NCBI GenBank assembly: GCA_035610835.1 | Contig: CM069441.1 | Location: 105,955,606 to 106,019,605, forward strand | Source: Ophiura sarsii | Lineage: Eukaryota; Echinodermata; Ophiuroidea; Amphilepidida; Ophiuridae | Reading direction: 5' to 3' | DNA length: 64,000 bases | Notes under the pieces: model-generated | What the model was told of the DNA's origin: nothing | The model's input: only the letters and a program-made list of their open reading frames with translations | Databases searched by the model: none | Shown here: in pieces, positions 1 through 9,687 of the stretch | Position numbering within the stretch: the stretch's first letter is position 1 | Layout of the letters: every line of letters begins with the position of its first letter | Program-made: the position numbers and the translations under genes

Positions 1-633
1 ACATTTTTTACGTTGAATACCATCAGGCCAATTGCATGTGGGGGTTGGTCGGCTCAGAGTCATGCTGTTCTATTTCACCAATGGGAACCGCATTTATGCT
101 TAGTATGTGGTCGTAACAGAAATAAGTGCTAAACTTCTTTGCAATTGATTATAGGATGTGCAGATATCCTATATGTAGGTTGCTTTTACTTCATCCAACT
201 TGGCGCAACTATCTATCACATATTGTGAGATAGGCTTTCACGACGGGTATTCATAATATAAGTTAAGAGTTTAACGAGTTTGCCGTCAAACGATCTATAC
301 AGATTAGTGACCGTCCTGCTGTACAATAGATCGGCGTGCTGGTTGCCCATAGCAGCGTTGTTTAACTCAAATTGACAATGCTTTGCTATTGCTGTACTTA
401 AGATATGGGGGAGTTGTTGAACATCAAGTAAACCATGCAGATCACTAGTCTTATCCTTGTTCATCCATTGTGATTCATATAATCAAATATTTGTTGAATA
501 TGTAACTGTCATGCCATGTGTAGTAAGAATAAACCGGATTCAACAAAATTACTCTGAGCACATCTACAAAAGTTGGAGCACAGTCCATTGAAATACTGAT
601 CAATAATATGTGTCTTATTTCTTTGGTTAACAG

Positions 634-858
634 GCGTGTACTGCTCTAGACACAAGCAATGCCTCACTAGTTCTACTTAATGCAGAGTTGGATTCTGTCA
701 GATCATCCTTCAACGAAGACCTTACAGCAGAGAAAGAAAAAGTGACGACAGCAGAGCAGAAACATTCAGAGTTGGCACAAAATCTGAAGACAGCGGAAGC
801 AACGGTGCAAGATCTACAAGAGCAAGTCATTGAATATGCAAGGAAATATAGAGAGCAG
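634..858 (+). CDS. Internal coiled-coil exon (225 nt, phase 0 to 0)
   Basis: A 75-codon open segment is bounded by an acceptor (TTGGTTAACAG, AG at 632-633) and a donor (GAGCAG then GTCAGT at 859). An in-frame TAA lies at 628-630, so the open frame begins only at the acceptor. The translation is rich in E, K, Q, A and L with heptad-like spacing (LNAELDSV, EKVTTAEQKHSELAQ, ATVQDLQEQVIEYARK), which suggests a coiled coil used for oligomerisation. Both ends are phase 0, matching the exon candidate at 2584 and the zinc-finger exon at 4171, so it is probably an upstream exon of the same gene. It could instead belong to a separate gene. The first exon and start codon are not in the window. Confidence 0.62.
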
Positions 859-1774
859 GTCAGTCCTACAGGATTTTGTATTTATATATTTAATTGTCCG
901 AACTAGTTCTTCAAGATGTTAACACATTAGCATATATCCAGGTGTGAGCATTTTTAGATTTAAACTAGGCATGAGTTATCCCATTCCTATGTAATTTCTC
1001 TTTCGTGACACGGGTCATTCTATATGTGCATGTAACGTGTACCCGTCCATCCCGTAAATGTCTCACACTCTGTGAATGCCCTCAAACACACTGGGAGTAG
1101 AGCTCAAGCCCCGCAATAACCTGCATAGTGCATACAACCACGTACAGCATTCGATTTAACCGGTGTAGCATCCCGAAATGCGACACACTTTTGAAGACTT
1201 GTGATGCTATTGCACAAATATGTAGCAAAAAGTGTGACTCAAAAAGTTTCCCTACTTGATCTTTGATCACGTACCATCAAAGCCAAACCTACAAAGATTG
1301 AGTTTCAATTTCAAATAAACCTAAAAAAGTATGATAAATCCTCAAGTATCGGCAGCTTATATTTCGTTTTTGTCAGAGTTAAAAAGCCCATTGCTTTACA
1401 CATATGCGCAGAACTCAATCCGTCGGTTTCAAATTAAAACATGGCCGAGATCTGCGCATATTCTAATAAGAGATGGTAATCATGACGTCACTTTTGCTAG
1501 TCTTGTTCCCATGCTGCAACGAAAAGGAGCCAACAAAAAGGAGCCAACAAAAATTACTGGGAATAAGACTGTCATTTCTTTCGGTACACCACAGGCACAA
1601 AAGGAACCATATAACAATGACGCCTCGTATCGATGTAAATTATGAAATCCATGACTCGTGAGCAAAATAAAGCCTTTATTTCCTTGTGTTTTATTATTTA
1701 AATTTGTTAGTTCAAATTGTAAAATCTAGATTGTGTGCACGTATACCATGTTTTGCTGACACGGGTTATATGTG

Positions 1775-1799
1775 CGTTACACGGTTGAACCGTGTAACG
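1775..1799. repeat. Near-perfect palindrome, 12-bp arms
   Basis: CGTTACACGGTT and its reverse complement AACCGTGTAACG are separated by a single G. A related arrangement (ACACGGGT, ATATGTGC, TAACGTGTACCCGT) lies at about 1007-1050, so this may be one end of an old dispersed element. No target duplication was seen. Confidence 0.6.
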
Positions 1800-2007
1800 T
1801 GCGCATGTTTGATTTAAACCTGAATTCCGGTATGTTTGTTTTGTCCAAATTACAGCATTTTTTCAGCCTGTATTTTGATGCTTTTAGCCCTGTTTCACTC
1901 ACTTTTCAGGGTTTTTCATTATGTTCATACCTGCATATCAAATATTGCCTTTCAATGTGGGTTGAAGCACTAAAAGGAGCATTGTTGTTCATATGACAGC
2001 ATTATAT

Positions 2008-2096
2008 GTTCCATCTCATAAGAATAGTGTATGTATTCTGTAATGCAATCTCCTGTTCCATCTCATAAGAATAGTGTATGTATTCTGTAATGCAAT
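2008..2096. repeat. Two-copy 42-bp tandem duplication (47-bp period)
   Basis: The segment starting GTTCCATCTCATAAGAATAG occurs at 2008-2049 and again at 2055-2096 with no visible mismatch. A 5-nt CTCCT spacer separates the copies. The identity points to a recent local duplication inside the intron. Confidence 0.85.
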
Positions 2097-2254
2097 TGAA
2101 TAATATTGGGAGTAATTCTGTTATACCCTTCACAGGGGTATTCACAGTGCATGATTTTTAAGAACGACGCATACTACTAATGTAGGGTGTGGAGGGTATT
2201 ACAGAATTATGCCTAATATTGGCTGATCTAGAACAGACGATCATGAATTATGGT

Positions 2255-2549
2255 CCAGATCAGATGATAATGGATCAGCGTCCACATCAGATGATCATGG
2301 ATCAGCGTACAGATCAGATCATCATAGTTCAGGTTCAGGATCCAGATTATATGATGATGGATCAGGATCTAGCTCAGATGATCATGGATCAGGATCTAGC
2401 TCAGATGATCATGGATCAGGGTCCAGATTAGATGATCATGGATCAGGATCAAGATCAGATGATCATGGATCAGGGTCCAGATCAGATAATCATTGATCAG
2501 GATCAAGATCAGACGATCATGGATCAGGGTCCAGATTAGATGATGATTC
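2255..2549. repeat. 27-bp GATC-rich minisatellite
   Basis: About eleven copies of a 27-bp unit (consensus CCAGATCAGATGATCATGG followed by ATCAGGAT) lie head to tail. Copies differ by a few substitutions, with one 6-bp insertion near 2339. The period is a multiple of three, so open frames appear on both strands, but the plus frame stops inside the array and no splice signals frame it. TGATCATGGATCA gives each unit short dyad symmetry. The array ends about 35 bp before the acceptor of the exon at 2584. Confidence 0.85.
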
Positions 2550-2583
2550 ACCCAATTTGTGATTATGTCCATGTTTATAACAG

Positions 2584-2673
2584 GAGGCAGAATTTGAATG
2601 GTCATCTGAAGAGGAAGAGGAAGAAGCACCACCTCCCAAGACATCAAGAGTACACAACACTCGTAGCAAAGGG
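2584..2673 (+). CDS. Short acidic exon candidate (90 nt, phase 0 to 0)
   Basis: An acceptor (TTTATAACAG, AG at 2582-2583) and a donor (GGG then GTGGGT at 2674) bound 30 codons. They begin EAEFEWSSEEEEEE, continue APPPKTSRVHNT and end RSKG. The TAA just upstream at 2578-2580 is in frame, so the frame opens only at the acceptor. The acidic, proline-containing low-complexity composition matches the beginning of the zinc-finger exon at 4171, and the phase is compatible with both neighbours. The upstream polypyrimidine tract is weak and alternative AG or GT choices lie within a few bases, so the ends are approximate. Confidence 0.55.
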
Positions 2674-4170
2674 GTGGGTATAAACATGTGGGCAGCAATC
2701 AAATGTATGCCCTACTTCAGTCCCAAGTTCAGAAAACTATTGAGGTGTTGCAATTGATCAGATATTTGGGTTAAACAACATCAATATAAACATTATTTTG
2801 ATATTATTGCATTTCAAATTTTCTCGACATTGTGCTAAGATTCTTGATAAATAAACTGAAATTCATCAATCATGTGCTAAGATTGACTGAACGTTTGGTT
2901 GCTAATAGAGTTGTTGTTGAAAATAGTGATGTTACCAGATTTATTGATGTCTTTATGCATGCCTATTGTCAGTGTTCAAATTAAGTGGTAATCCGGGCTT
3001 CCTGAAGCCCAAATATTCTGGCGGATAACCTTAATGCAAGTTATCCTTCAGATGACCATACTTTTTGAATATTTGTACTGTGGTTAGTGGTTACTTTGAC
3101 GGACAACCAAAAACATTTGCGGATAACCCGATTTCATATCATAGTTACCCACTGGAAAACCTGATCTTTTTTTCTCAATTTGAACACTGCCTATATTGTC
3201 AATGCAGATAAACTCATGCCAATATTTTAAAGTTTAGAACATTATTGGATGCCCAGCTTGTAGAAAGGACGAAGAAAGAAAAGAAGAAAGTGGACAATAG
3301 CTGACTAATTTGCCCCAAATCTGACATAGTAGCCATCTGTAAAACTATTTATGAGTGTAATAAATTCCACATAAAGTGTAACTCTAGTCTATGTTGATCA
3401 ATGTGCTTATTGTGCTTTCTCAAAGAACATATTGGAAAGAATTGTTTCACCTACAATTACAAGGGCAATTTGTGAAAATAGATAGCCCCCTATTGAGAAT
3501 TCAGTTTAAAAGTAGTTGAAGTAGTTTTCAATCAGATCGATGTGTCCATAATATAAATTGGTAAATTTAACCCTACCCTATTTTGTGGTGTATTTTTAAT
3601 AACGATACAATTTCTGTTTTCCAGAAAACTTGCATTCAATTCAAGGTATGCTGCATGGTATTAAGCATGGGTTAGAATCATTATCCCACAGGAATATATT
3701 AAATAGCCCATCCATGATTGAATTTGATTAAATAGTTGTATGTCATGCTATTGAGGAAGTTGCATTTAAATGTTAGTGGTTGATATGGATCTTTTCCTGA
3801 GCTATGAAGGATATATCAATACTCATTCATTATTCACATTTTCTGACCAGTTGAAACCAGACATGATAATTTTCAGGTTGATATGTCCAAATTTCCACAC
3901 TTTCTTTTAAATTTCAGTCTGTTTTGGCCTTTTTGCTTAACCCAGTTTCACACACTTTTCAGGTTTTCATGGGTGGGGTTCAATTATTCTCATTCCTGTA
4001 AAATGGCTGAAACATGTCAAGTAATAATGATACAAAAAACGGCTATACCACATAAAGCCTTTGCCAATCGAAATGTGATTGTCAATTAGTGGAAATAAGA
4101 GTTGTTGTTAATTATATATGGATAGAACATATCGCTTACCATTTGTATTTTCTTAATTTATAATTTGCAG
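2674..4170 (+). other. Putative intron before the zinc-finger exon
   Basis: The acceptor is well formed (TTTTCTTAATTTATAATTTGCAG ending at 4170; split here as a T-rich run followed by TTTGCAG). The intron contains a 220-bp hAT-like MITE at 2970-3189. The rest is AT-rich with no convincing exon. Short open stretches such as 3883-4089 show no splice framing. Confidence 0.55.
2970..3189. mobile_element. hAT-like MITE with near-8-bp target duplication
   Basis: The ends are inverted: CAGTGTTCAAATTAAG on the left matches the reverse complement of the right end, CAGTGTTCAAATTGAG, with one mismatch. The left flank is CCTATTGT and the right flank is CCTATATTGT, so an 8-bp target duplication has gained two bases on the right. 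A CAGTG terminus with 8-bp duplications is typical of hAT elements. The 220-bp interior has no coding capacity and repeats the motif GGATAAC. It sits in the intron of the zinc-finger gene. Confidence 0.7.
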
Positions 4171-6291
4171 AAACAAAAGGCTGAACCTGCCGAGTCTGAG
4201 CCTGTGTCTGAACCAACAAGTGTGTATCAACCTGGATCGCTGAGATTCTGTCGGTCATGCGGTGCCAAGCAACTCTTCAAGGTCAAAAGGGAACTAGTGG
4301 ATCTTTTTTCTTTCAAGAAAGAGATGTCCAAGAAGTCCTGCGCCATATGCGGTAACAAAGTCGCACCACCAAAGAAAAGGTTACCCAAACCATCATCTGA
4401 AATTGAAAAGAAATCTGAAAAGGCTAGAGCTTTAACATCCAGTCAAAAAAGGTCAGCTGAAACAGACACGACCCAAAAGACACCAACTGGGACGCTGAAG
4501 AAAAGAAAATTGTCCTCAACTGCTGGAGATTTACTGAAGATGGTCGATGGAGGAGGTGATGCGGTTGAAGCTGGCGAAGAGAATCAAGCAGATGAGGGCA
4601 CTCGTCCAGCAGCAGAAAAAGAGGATGAGAAAACAGATTTTGAAGATTTGAGAGATCTATATGGCAAGACAGATCTTGGTGACAAGAAAGACAGTGAAAA
4701 TTCAATAGAAAGCATATCAAAAGAAGAAGATGGTAACAATGTTGATACTGCACCAGGAAGAGGTTCTGATGATACACCAGATCCTGATAAGTCAAATGAT
4801 CCTGATGATGCACCTGAAGCAGACCAGGCTGAAGATGACATTCCATCAGATTCAATAAAAGAGAATGTTGAAGGAGCACCTTTGCTGTTTCCTAGCAACA
4901 GAAAGCCAGGGCGTCCAAGGAAGTCTGCAGGAGAAAAGAAAAACAGAGAACCCCGGAGGCCATCCAATGCCCCACCGCCTAGTCAACTGGCTGATCTCTG
5001 CGAGGCTGATGATGATGGAACAATGTTTGTAGATGGTAGAAAGAGAGAACACCGTCTGCAGCATACCTTGCAGGGTTTGGATCCAATTGTGGTAGAAATG
5101 CTGGACAAAGAGGCAAAAGACGATGCTCCATTTAAATGTAAGCAGTGTAAAAATGTGGAATTCACACACGTCAAAGCTTTCCTTAAACATATGTCTAAAC
5201 ACACGGGTATAAAACCAATGACCCATCCATACAAATGTGATAGCTGTAGCAAGAGATTTGTGCAGAGTAGGGTCCTCCAGATACATTTAGTTTCGCACGT
5301 TGAGGATAGACCATACAAGTGTAAGTTCTGTGAGGCTGCTTTCAAAATCAGAAGCGGACTTTGGAGGCATGTAAAGATACACACCGCCCCAAAGCAACAT
5401 CTATGTAACATTTGTGGGCAACGTTTCCAAGAGAAACGGAAGCTTCAGAATCATGAGATGATCCACTCGGGAGAACTTCCATACAAATGTCAGCATTGTG
5501 GGGAAGGCTTTCGGCGCATCGAGAGCATGCGACGTCACGAAAAGGTGCACACTGGTGAGCGCCCCCATGTGTGCGAGTTTTGTGGTCGCAGTTTCAAAGA
5601 ACGTGGGGACATCAAAAAGCATCTCGTTCTGCATACGGGTGAAAAACCTTACCAATGTCATCTTTGCAGTTACCGTAGCAACCGTAAAGAATATGTGAAA
5701 CTTCACATGAAGACTCATGGCTCAGGATCAGCATTACACAAATGCTCTCATTGTGAGTTAACATTCTCATCCAATGTGGTTTGTAAGAAGCACGAAAAGG
5801 AGCATTTTGAACCTGCTCCAAAATCAGAGGTTGTGGAAACTGTTCAAGAACTCAAAGTACAAGAGGAGATTATTCCGACGACGTTGATCATCAATCAAGG
5901 AGACCATCCTCATCAGGAAATGTTGAGTGCAGTCGACTTTCTACTACAGTTTGACAGCGCTAACAGAGTGTTTGCTACGCCTACTACTAACCAAGACGGC
6001 ACCGTCACATATGTTACACAGACCCCAGGAGCCACTGAATCGGATCAAGAAGGTGCCGTGGCCTATGTTTCACAGAACGAACTTACAGGTAATGGCCAAG
6101 AAGGTATGGTAACGTATGTTGCGCAGCACACCACTTCAGATACCGGTGAAGAGACTGTGACCTATGTGACGGAGGCTCAGCATCCAGGAGATAACCAGAA
6201 ACAGACAACGGTGGCGTATATCACAGAAGCACCCAATCCAGATGGTGGGGATCAGGAAGCCACTGTTACTTATGTCACACAAAGTCAATAA
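4171..6291 (+). CDS. C2H2 zinc-finger protein, large 3'-terminal coding exon
   Basis: The exon opens after TTTGCAG and encodes 706 residues to a TAA at 6289. Residue numbers here count from the exon start. C27/C30 and C57/C60 form a paired CxxC module that may bind zinc. A basic KKRK (110-113) is a likely nuclear localisation signal. Residues ~115-230 are acidic and disordered. PGRPRK (246-251) is an AT-hook core that would bind the minor groove of AT-rich DNA. Eight C2H2 fingers follow at 321-545, most with the C-x2-C-x12-H-x3-H pattern and some TGE(R/K)P-like linkers. The C-terminus (611-706) has six repeats of the type TVTYVTQ, AVAYVSQ or TVAYITE. This architecture indicates a nuclear sequence-specific DNA-binding regulator. 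The exact family was not recognised. Translation does not start in this exon: no ATG precedes the modules, and the acidic exon upstream joins in frame. Confidence 0.93.
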   Translation, partial: KQKAEPAESEPVSEPTSVYQPGSLRFCRSCGAKQLFKVKRELVDLFSFKKEMSKKSCAICGNKVAPPKKRLPKPSSEIEKKSEKARALTSSQKRSAETDTTQKTPTGTLKKRKLSSTAGDLLKMVDGGGDAVEAGEENQADEGTRPAAEKEDEKTDFEDLRDLYGKTDLGDKKDSENSIESISKEEDGNNVDTAPGRGSDDTPDPDKSNDPDDAPEADQAEDDIPSDSIKENVEGAPLLFPSNRKPGRPRKSAGEKKNREPRRPSNAPPPSQLADLCEADDDGTMFVDGRKREHRLQHTLQGLDPIVVEMLDKEAKDDAPFKCKQCKNVEFTHVKAFLKHMSKHTGIKPMTHPYKCDSCSKRFVQSRVLQIHLVSHVEDRPYKCKFCEAAFKIRSGLWRHVKIHTAPKQHLCNICGQRFQEKRKLQNHEMIHSGELPYKCQHCGEGFRRIESMRRHEKVHTGERPHVCEFCGRSFKERGDIKKHLVLHTGEKPYQCHLCSYRSNRKEYVKLHMKTHGSGSALHKCSHCELTFSSNVVCKKHEKEHFEPAPKSEVVETVQELKVQEEIIPTTLIINQGDHPHQEMLSAVDFLLQFDSANRVFATPTTNQDGTVTYVTQTPGATESDQEGAVAYVSQNELTGNGQEGMVTYVAQHTTSDTGEETVTYVTEAQHPGDNQKQTTVAYITEAPNPDGGDQEATVTYVTQSQ
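4906..4923 (+). other. AT-hook motif coding segment
   Basis: It encodes PGRPRK, the GRP core of an AT-hook, flanked by lysines and followed by a basic stretch. It lies between the acidic region and the finger array, so the protein may combine minor-groove AT binding with base-specific finger contacts. Confidence 0.75.
5131..5805 (+). other. Array of eight C2H2 zinc fingers
   Basis: The fingers begin FKCKQC, YKCDSC, YKCKFC, HLCNIC, YKCQHC, HVCEFC, YQCHLC and HKCSHC. All Cys and His ligands are present. Finger 1 has a 13-residue Cys-His spacing and is followed by a longer linker containing KPMTHP. Finger 7 lacks the usual central phenylalanine (YRSNRKEY). The last finger is set off by GSGSAL. 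Confidence 0.95.
6001..6288 (+). repeat. C-terminal protein repeats, (T/A)V(T/A)Y(V/I)(T/S/A)(Q/E)
   Basis: Six related heptads (TVTYVTQ, AVAYVSQ, MVTYVAQ, TVTYVTE, TVAYITE, TVTYVTQ) are spaced by about 9-12 residues rich in D, G, E, N and P. Alternating beta-branched and aromatic residues suggest short beta strands or aggregation-prone contacts. In zinc-finger activators such glutamine/threonine/valine repeats often lie in transactivation regions, so that role is inferred. Confidence 0.75.
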
Positions 6292-8700
6292 TTAATTGTA
6301 GCTGAGATAAATAGTAACAATGCTTACAACAATATTGTACTATGCGACAGCCATATTGTTTACATCCTTTACTATTATTGCTCATATAAGATGAAGCATG
6401 ACTTGTCAGTATTATGTATTTAGGCCTAAAAAAAAAGTTTGATTGGCGTAACATAGAAAAAAAATAGGGTAGGTACATGTAGGTCGGATTTTTTTTTTTT
6501 TATTGATTTTTTTTAAATCTGTAAAACGTCTATGAAATTTTATATACCAGCACACATATACCATACAGACATAAACAAATGGCACAAATACACATTTTCA
6601 CTGTCTTTTTTTTCTTTTTCTCACACACAATTTTTTTTTTTTTTTTTTTTTTCAATTTAAAACATTTTAAATTTTTTTTAAAAATGTTTAGGGTCTGGGG
6701 TTAAAATAGGGTCGGTCGGGTTTCGCCAATCAAACTTTTTTTCTTTAGGCCTTAATAAGCTATATATCCATAATACTAAAGTTGTGTTTCACCTTATACC
6801 ACACAAAGAGTATTTGTGATTCATACCATGATGATTGCCTGAAAATATTTATACGCTAAATTAATCAATTGGTTTTTGATTTATTCAATGCATTTGTGGA
6901 ACCAGAATAGTACTTGAATAGGTTTTCTATACGGAATACAATATACAGCAACAATGTTTATACACTTACTCTACACAATGGCTGTTAGTTTCATGTGCTA
7001 TTATTATGAGAGGCATTTATGAGGAGATGCACGTCTGTCACGTGAGGTTGGCATGATATTAAAGTAAGGGCTCTCCCATCCTTGAACAGACAATGTGGAT
7101 TACTTTGGCTATAGGTCAGAATTCTAATAAGTGTAGTAAATATTAGCTATATTATGTTGGCCTATAAGCATGATTCTAGCGAAACTCAATTAAATCCACA
7201 CGAGGATCGAGCAAAGGATGCAAAAATGTTAATGTTTTTGAGCATGGGCAGTGAGGTAAATGGTAAGGTATGGCAGTGGCAATGGTATGGCAGTGAGGTA
7301 AATGGTAAAAATCGCACCCCATCGAGTTCAAAAATGACGAGAGCACAGTTATCATAGTTATTATGATCTTTTCAGACTTTGATATCAAAGTGTTGTGTCA
7401 AACCATTACACCGGGCTAACATCAATTTTAACATCACTGCATGGCTGCAATTTATGCTATTAGGCAACGAAAAAAGAAACCCTGTTGTACAGGCCCGACT
7501 GACCCATTTTATGAGAAATCTGTGTGAAAAAATGTTCACATTCAAATGAAAAATGTCCCAAAAGTTGTTATGGCTTGTCAAAAAAACAAAAACATGTTTA
7601 CAGATGATGTGGGATTTTTACGGTCATTTTCAAGGGGTAAACGCGACCGACTCAACCTGAGAGGCCTGTTTGCCAGTACAACATGATTTCTTTTACTCTT
7701 TTTTTGCCTTAAATTAATAATAATGAAACACATTTCACTTTTGAAGGTGGTATGTTGAATCTGAAGTCGGTGAATAGACAATTCGTGACCTATGGATGCA
7801 GCACATCATTACACAGGAACTATTGTATCAAATAGGCAAGCTTTATTGTATTGCATTTCCCTCATCTTAAATAATCTTGTTCAGGCTTCATTTTAATTTG
7901 GAATTTTGCCTAAACAAATTTTTTAACTTTAGGACAACAAAATGGGTGGCTAGCAAAGACACTTGTTATAATCTGATTAAAAATTGAACAAACAACACAC
8001 ACTTAGCACAAAAGGAAAGGTGATTGTACCTGAATGATCAAGATTGTGGTTGTGCGTACTTCACTCTATGCATGCAATATGCCGTACCAATTTGTTTGTT
8101 CAATTATTATAATTCCTATTATAGTATTTTTGCACAAAAAATATAAATATGTTACTGTTTGGTAATTGTTACCATTTTCATTGAATTGTTTTTCCATAAT
8201 TTAAATCTTAAATTGCAATTACCAACCAGATAAACTGCAGTAAATGTATTGAAATGATGATAATAATATGAGACCTGTTACCACGACATGTGCGTTAAGT
8301 CGCCACTGTCATTAGGAGATATGGTCCAATAAACATGCCAAAAATCAATAGAAAACAAAGGAATTTTGCAACTTCAATTTGAATTTGACAGGGAAAACAT
8401 TGAGCAATCATGACATGTTGTATAAAATGTTAAAGCTTTTTTCTGGACATTTTTAATCTGAACAAACCTGAAAATAAAAAAATTCTGACTTAACTTTCAT
8501 TTTGTGATGACGGGTCTCATATGGGGAGTGGGGACAAATAAACCACTCAAAAAAGTTCGGTAATTGTTGCCAATCGCCTATATTTCACATTTTTCATTGT
8601 TTGATCATGTTATGTCACATACATGTATCAATGGAAAGCTGATGTGTTCATCTTTCCAATGATATCACATTTGAGAATATAGGAAGGTGTCAATCAGAAC
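6292..8700. other. 3' UTR and intergenic sequence, mostly featureless
   Basis: The zinc-finger mRNA probably ends here, but the site is unclear. The first canonical AATAAA I found is at 8328-8333, with another at 8537-8542. ATTAAA variants occur at 7058 and 7189. A Harbinger-like MITE occupies 6423-6751. A perfect 14-bp palindrome CTTTGATATCAAAG lies at 7377-7390, and 7245-7310 holds a short imperfect duplication around GTGAGGTAAATGGTAA. I see no convincing coding exon. Confidence 0.45.
6423..6751. mobile_element. PIF/Harbinger-like MITE flanked by TTA
   Basis: Both ends are inverted copies: GGCCTAAA, an A-tract, then GTTTGATTGGCG on the left (6423 onward), and its reverse complement ending at 6751 with one extra base in the A-tract. 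TTA lies immediately outside each end (6420-6422 and 6752-6754). A 3-bp TTA duplication with GGC-type ends is the PIF/Harbinger signature. The 329-bp interior is T-rich and non-coding, so it is non-autonomous. It probably lies in the 3' UTR or just downstream of the zinc-finger gene. Confidence 0.78.
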
Positions 8701-8719
8701 GTGCACAAATCACCACTAT

Positions 8720-9090
8720 TTTGTGCTCAACGACAAAGTTGACCGGGAATGATTTTTTTCTTCAAATCAGACTAAACAAATTTGACACATCTTGAGTCTT
8801 GAGTCGTTTACTCCAAAAAAGCAACAGCTTGTCCATGGAGGTTCGTGCTGTGCGGGGTGAAGAACAATTTGTAGATATTTACAGATGGTGCAAGTAAAAA
8901 CATATGTGCTGGAAGTTACAGTTGATATTGGGTAGCTTGGTTGGTTGATTGGTTGAAAAGAGCATATTCTTACTCATCTGATAAGGAAAAAAGAATCACT
9001 GAATATGCTCTTTTAACACGCTTCATTGGTGTGTCAAATTTGTTAGCTTTTTGTAGAAAAAGTAATAGATTGCGGTTAACTTCATTTTGA
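8720..9090. mobile_element. Imperfect foldback element with nested hairpin
   Basis: The left side around 8735-8790 (AAAGTTGACCGG, then CTAAACAAATTTGACAC) is mirrored around 9031-9085 (GTGTCAAATTTGTTAG, then CGGTTAACTTC). Inside it, AAAAGAGCATATTC (8956-8969) pairs perfectly with GAATATGCTCTTTT (9001-9014). No coding potential or clear target duplication was seen, so the outer limits are approximate. It may be a degraded foldback transposon. Confidence 0.5.
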
Positions 9091-9251
9091 CTTGCACGTT
9101 ACTGTAATTGTTAATGTAACACTTCATTGAACGGGCAGCAGAGAATTATAACTCCCCATATCCAAAGCAGTGGCCGAGTACTGAAACAAGTGATTGCCAT
9201 ATGTAGCGGAAGTGGGGGAGGGGGGACATGTACAATGAGTTTTAAAACTAT

Positions 9252-9684
9252 GAGTGTGTTTCTACAGAGCCTCCGGCTTTTGCCGGTGGTAACTTAGCCT
9301 GCTAAAAAGGCGGTGGTAGAAGTACTGGTCTGTTTCTACAGACGACGTAAAAGACGACTAATCACTTTGTGGGGGTGTGTGCGTAGAGGAACGGCTGATT
9401 TCGAAATGACACGGATTAATTATATAACAACACAACAAACAAATATCTTGGCAATAAACAAACAAAGCAATTTCCGGTTAGACGGCTAATCGGGCGGCGG
9501 TCTGTTTCTACAGAGCTCTGGCGGGCAATTAGAAGGCTAACCTACCACCGCTATCCTTGATTTTCTAGGATAATTTGCCCGTGGTAGATTAGCCGGCTAA
9601 CGGCGTCAGGACCTGTTTCTACAGAGCTGTTAGACGTCTACCCCCGTGATCAACCGGCTAATGACTCTCTGTAGAAACACGCTC
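9252..9684. mobile_element. Foldback-type element with 18-bp terminal repeats and internal copies
   Basis: The left end GAGTGTGTTTCTACAGAG matches the reverse complement of the right end with one mismatch (GAGCGTGTTTCTACAGAG). TAT flanks both sides (9249-9251, 9685-9687). The core CTGTTTCTACAGA recurs inside at 9330, 9502 and 9613, each time followed by a GC-rich block with CGGCTAA-like motifs. The 433-bp element has no ORF. The superfamily is not assigned. Confidence 0.72.
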
Positions 9685-9687
9685 TAT

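Larger units (their letters stand above)
859..2583 (+). other. Putative intron between the coiled-coil and acidic exons
   Basis: It runs from the donor GTCAGT to the acceptor ATAACAG. It holds a 12-bp-arm palindrome (1775-1799), a 42-bp sequence repeated at 2008-2049 and 2055-2096, and a 27-bp minisatellite (2255-2549). A 104-codon ATG-initiated ORF at 1331-1645 has no recognisable domain and is treated as chance. A consensus CRE octamer TGACGTCA lies at 1483-1490. The stretch 1830-1930 resembles 3885-3975 in the next intron (both contain TGTCCAAATT and CACTTTTCAGG), so an old dispersed repeat may be present in both. Confidence 0.5.

Noticed and set aside
1331..1645. 104-codon ATG-initiated plus-strand ORF in the first intron
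   Set aside because: No domain, no splice or polyadenylation framing, and composition like the surrounding non-coding sequence.
2396..2698. 100-codon minus-strand frame over the 27-bp minisatellite
   Set aside because: A period divisible by three keeps frames open on both strands; the frame also runs across the acidic exon in antisense.
4424..5718. Several minus-strand ORFs of 105-151 codons opposite the zinc-finger exon
   Set aside because: They are antisense shadows of the conserved finger-coding sequence.
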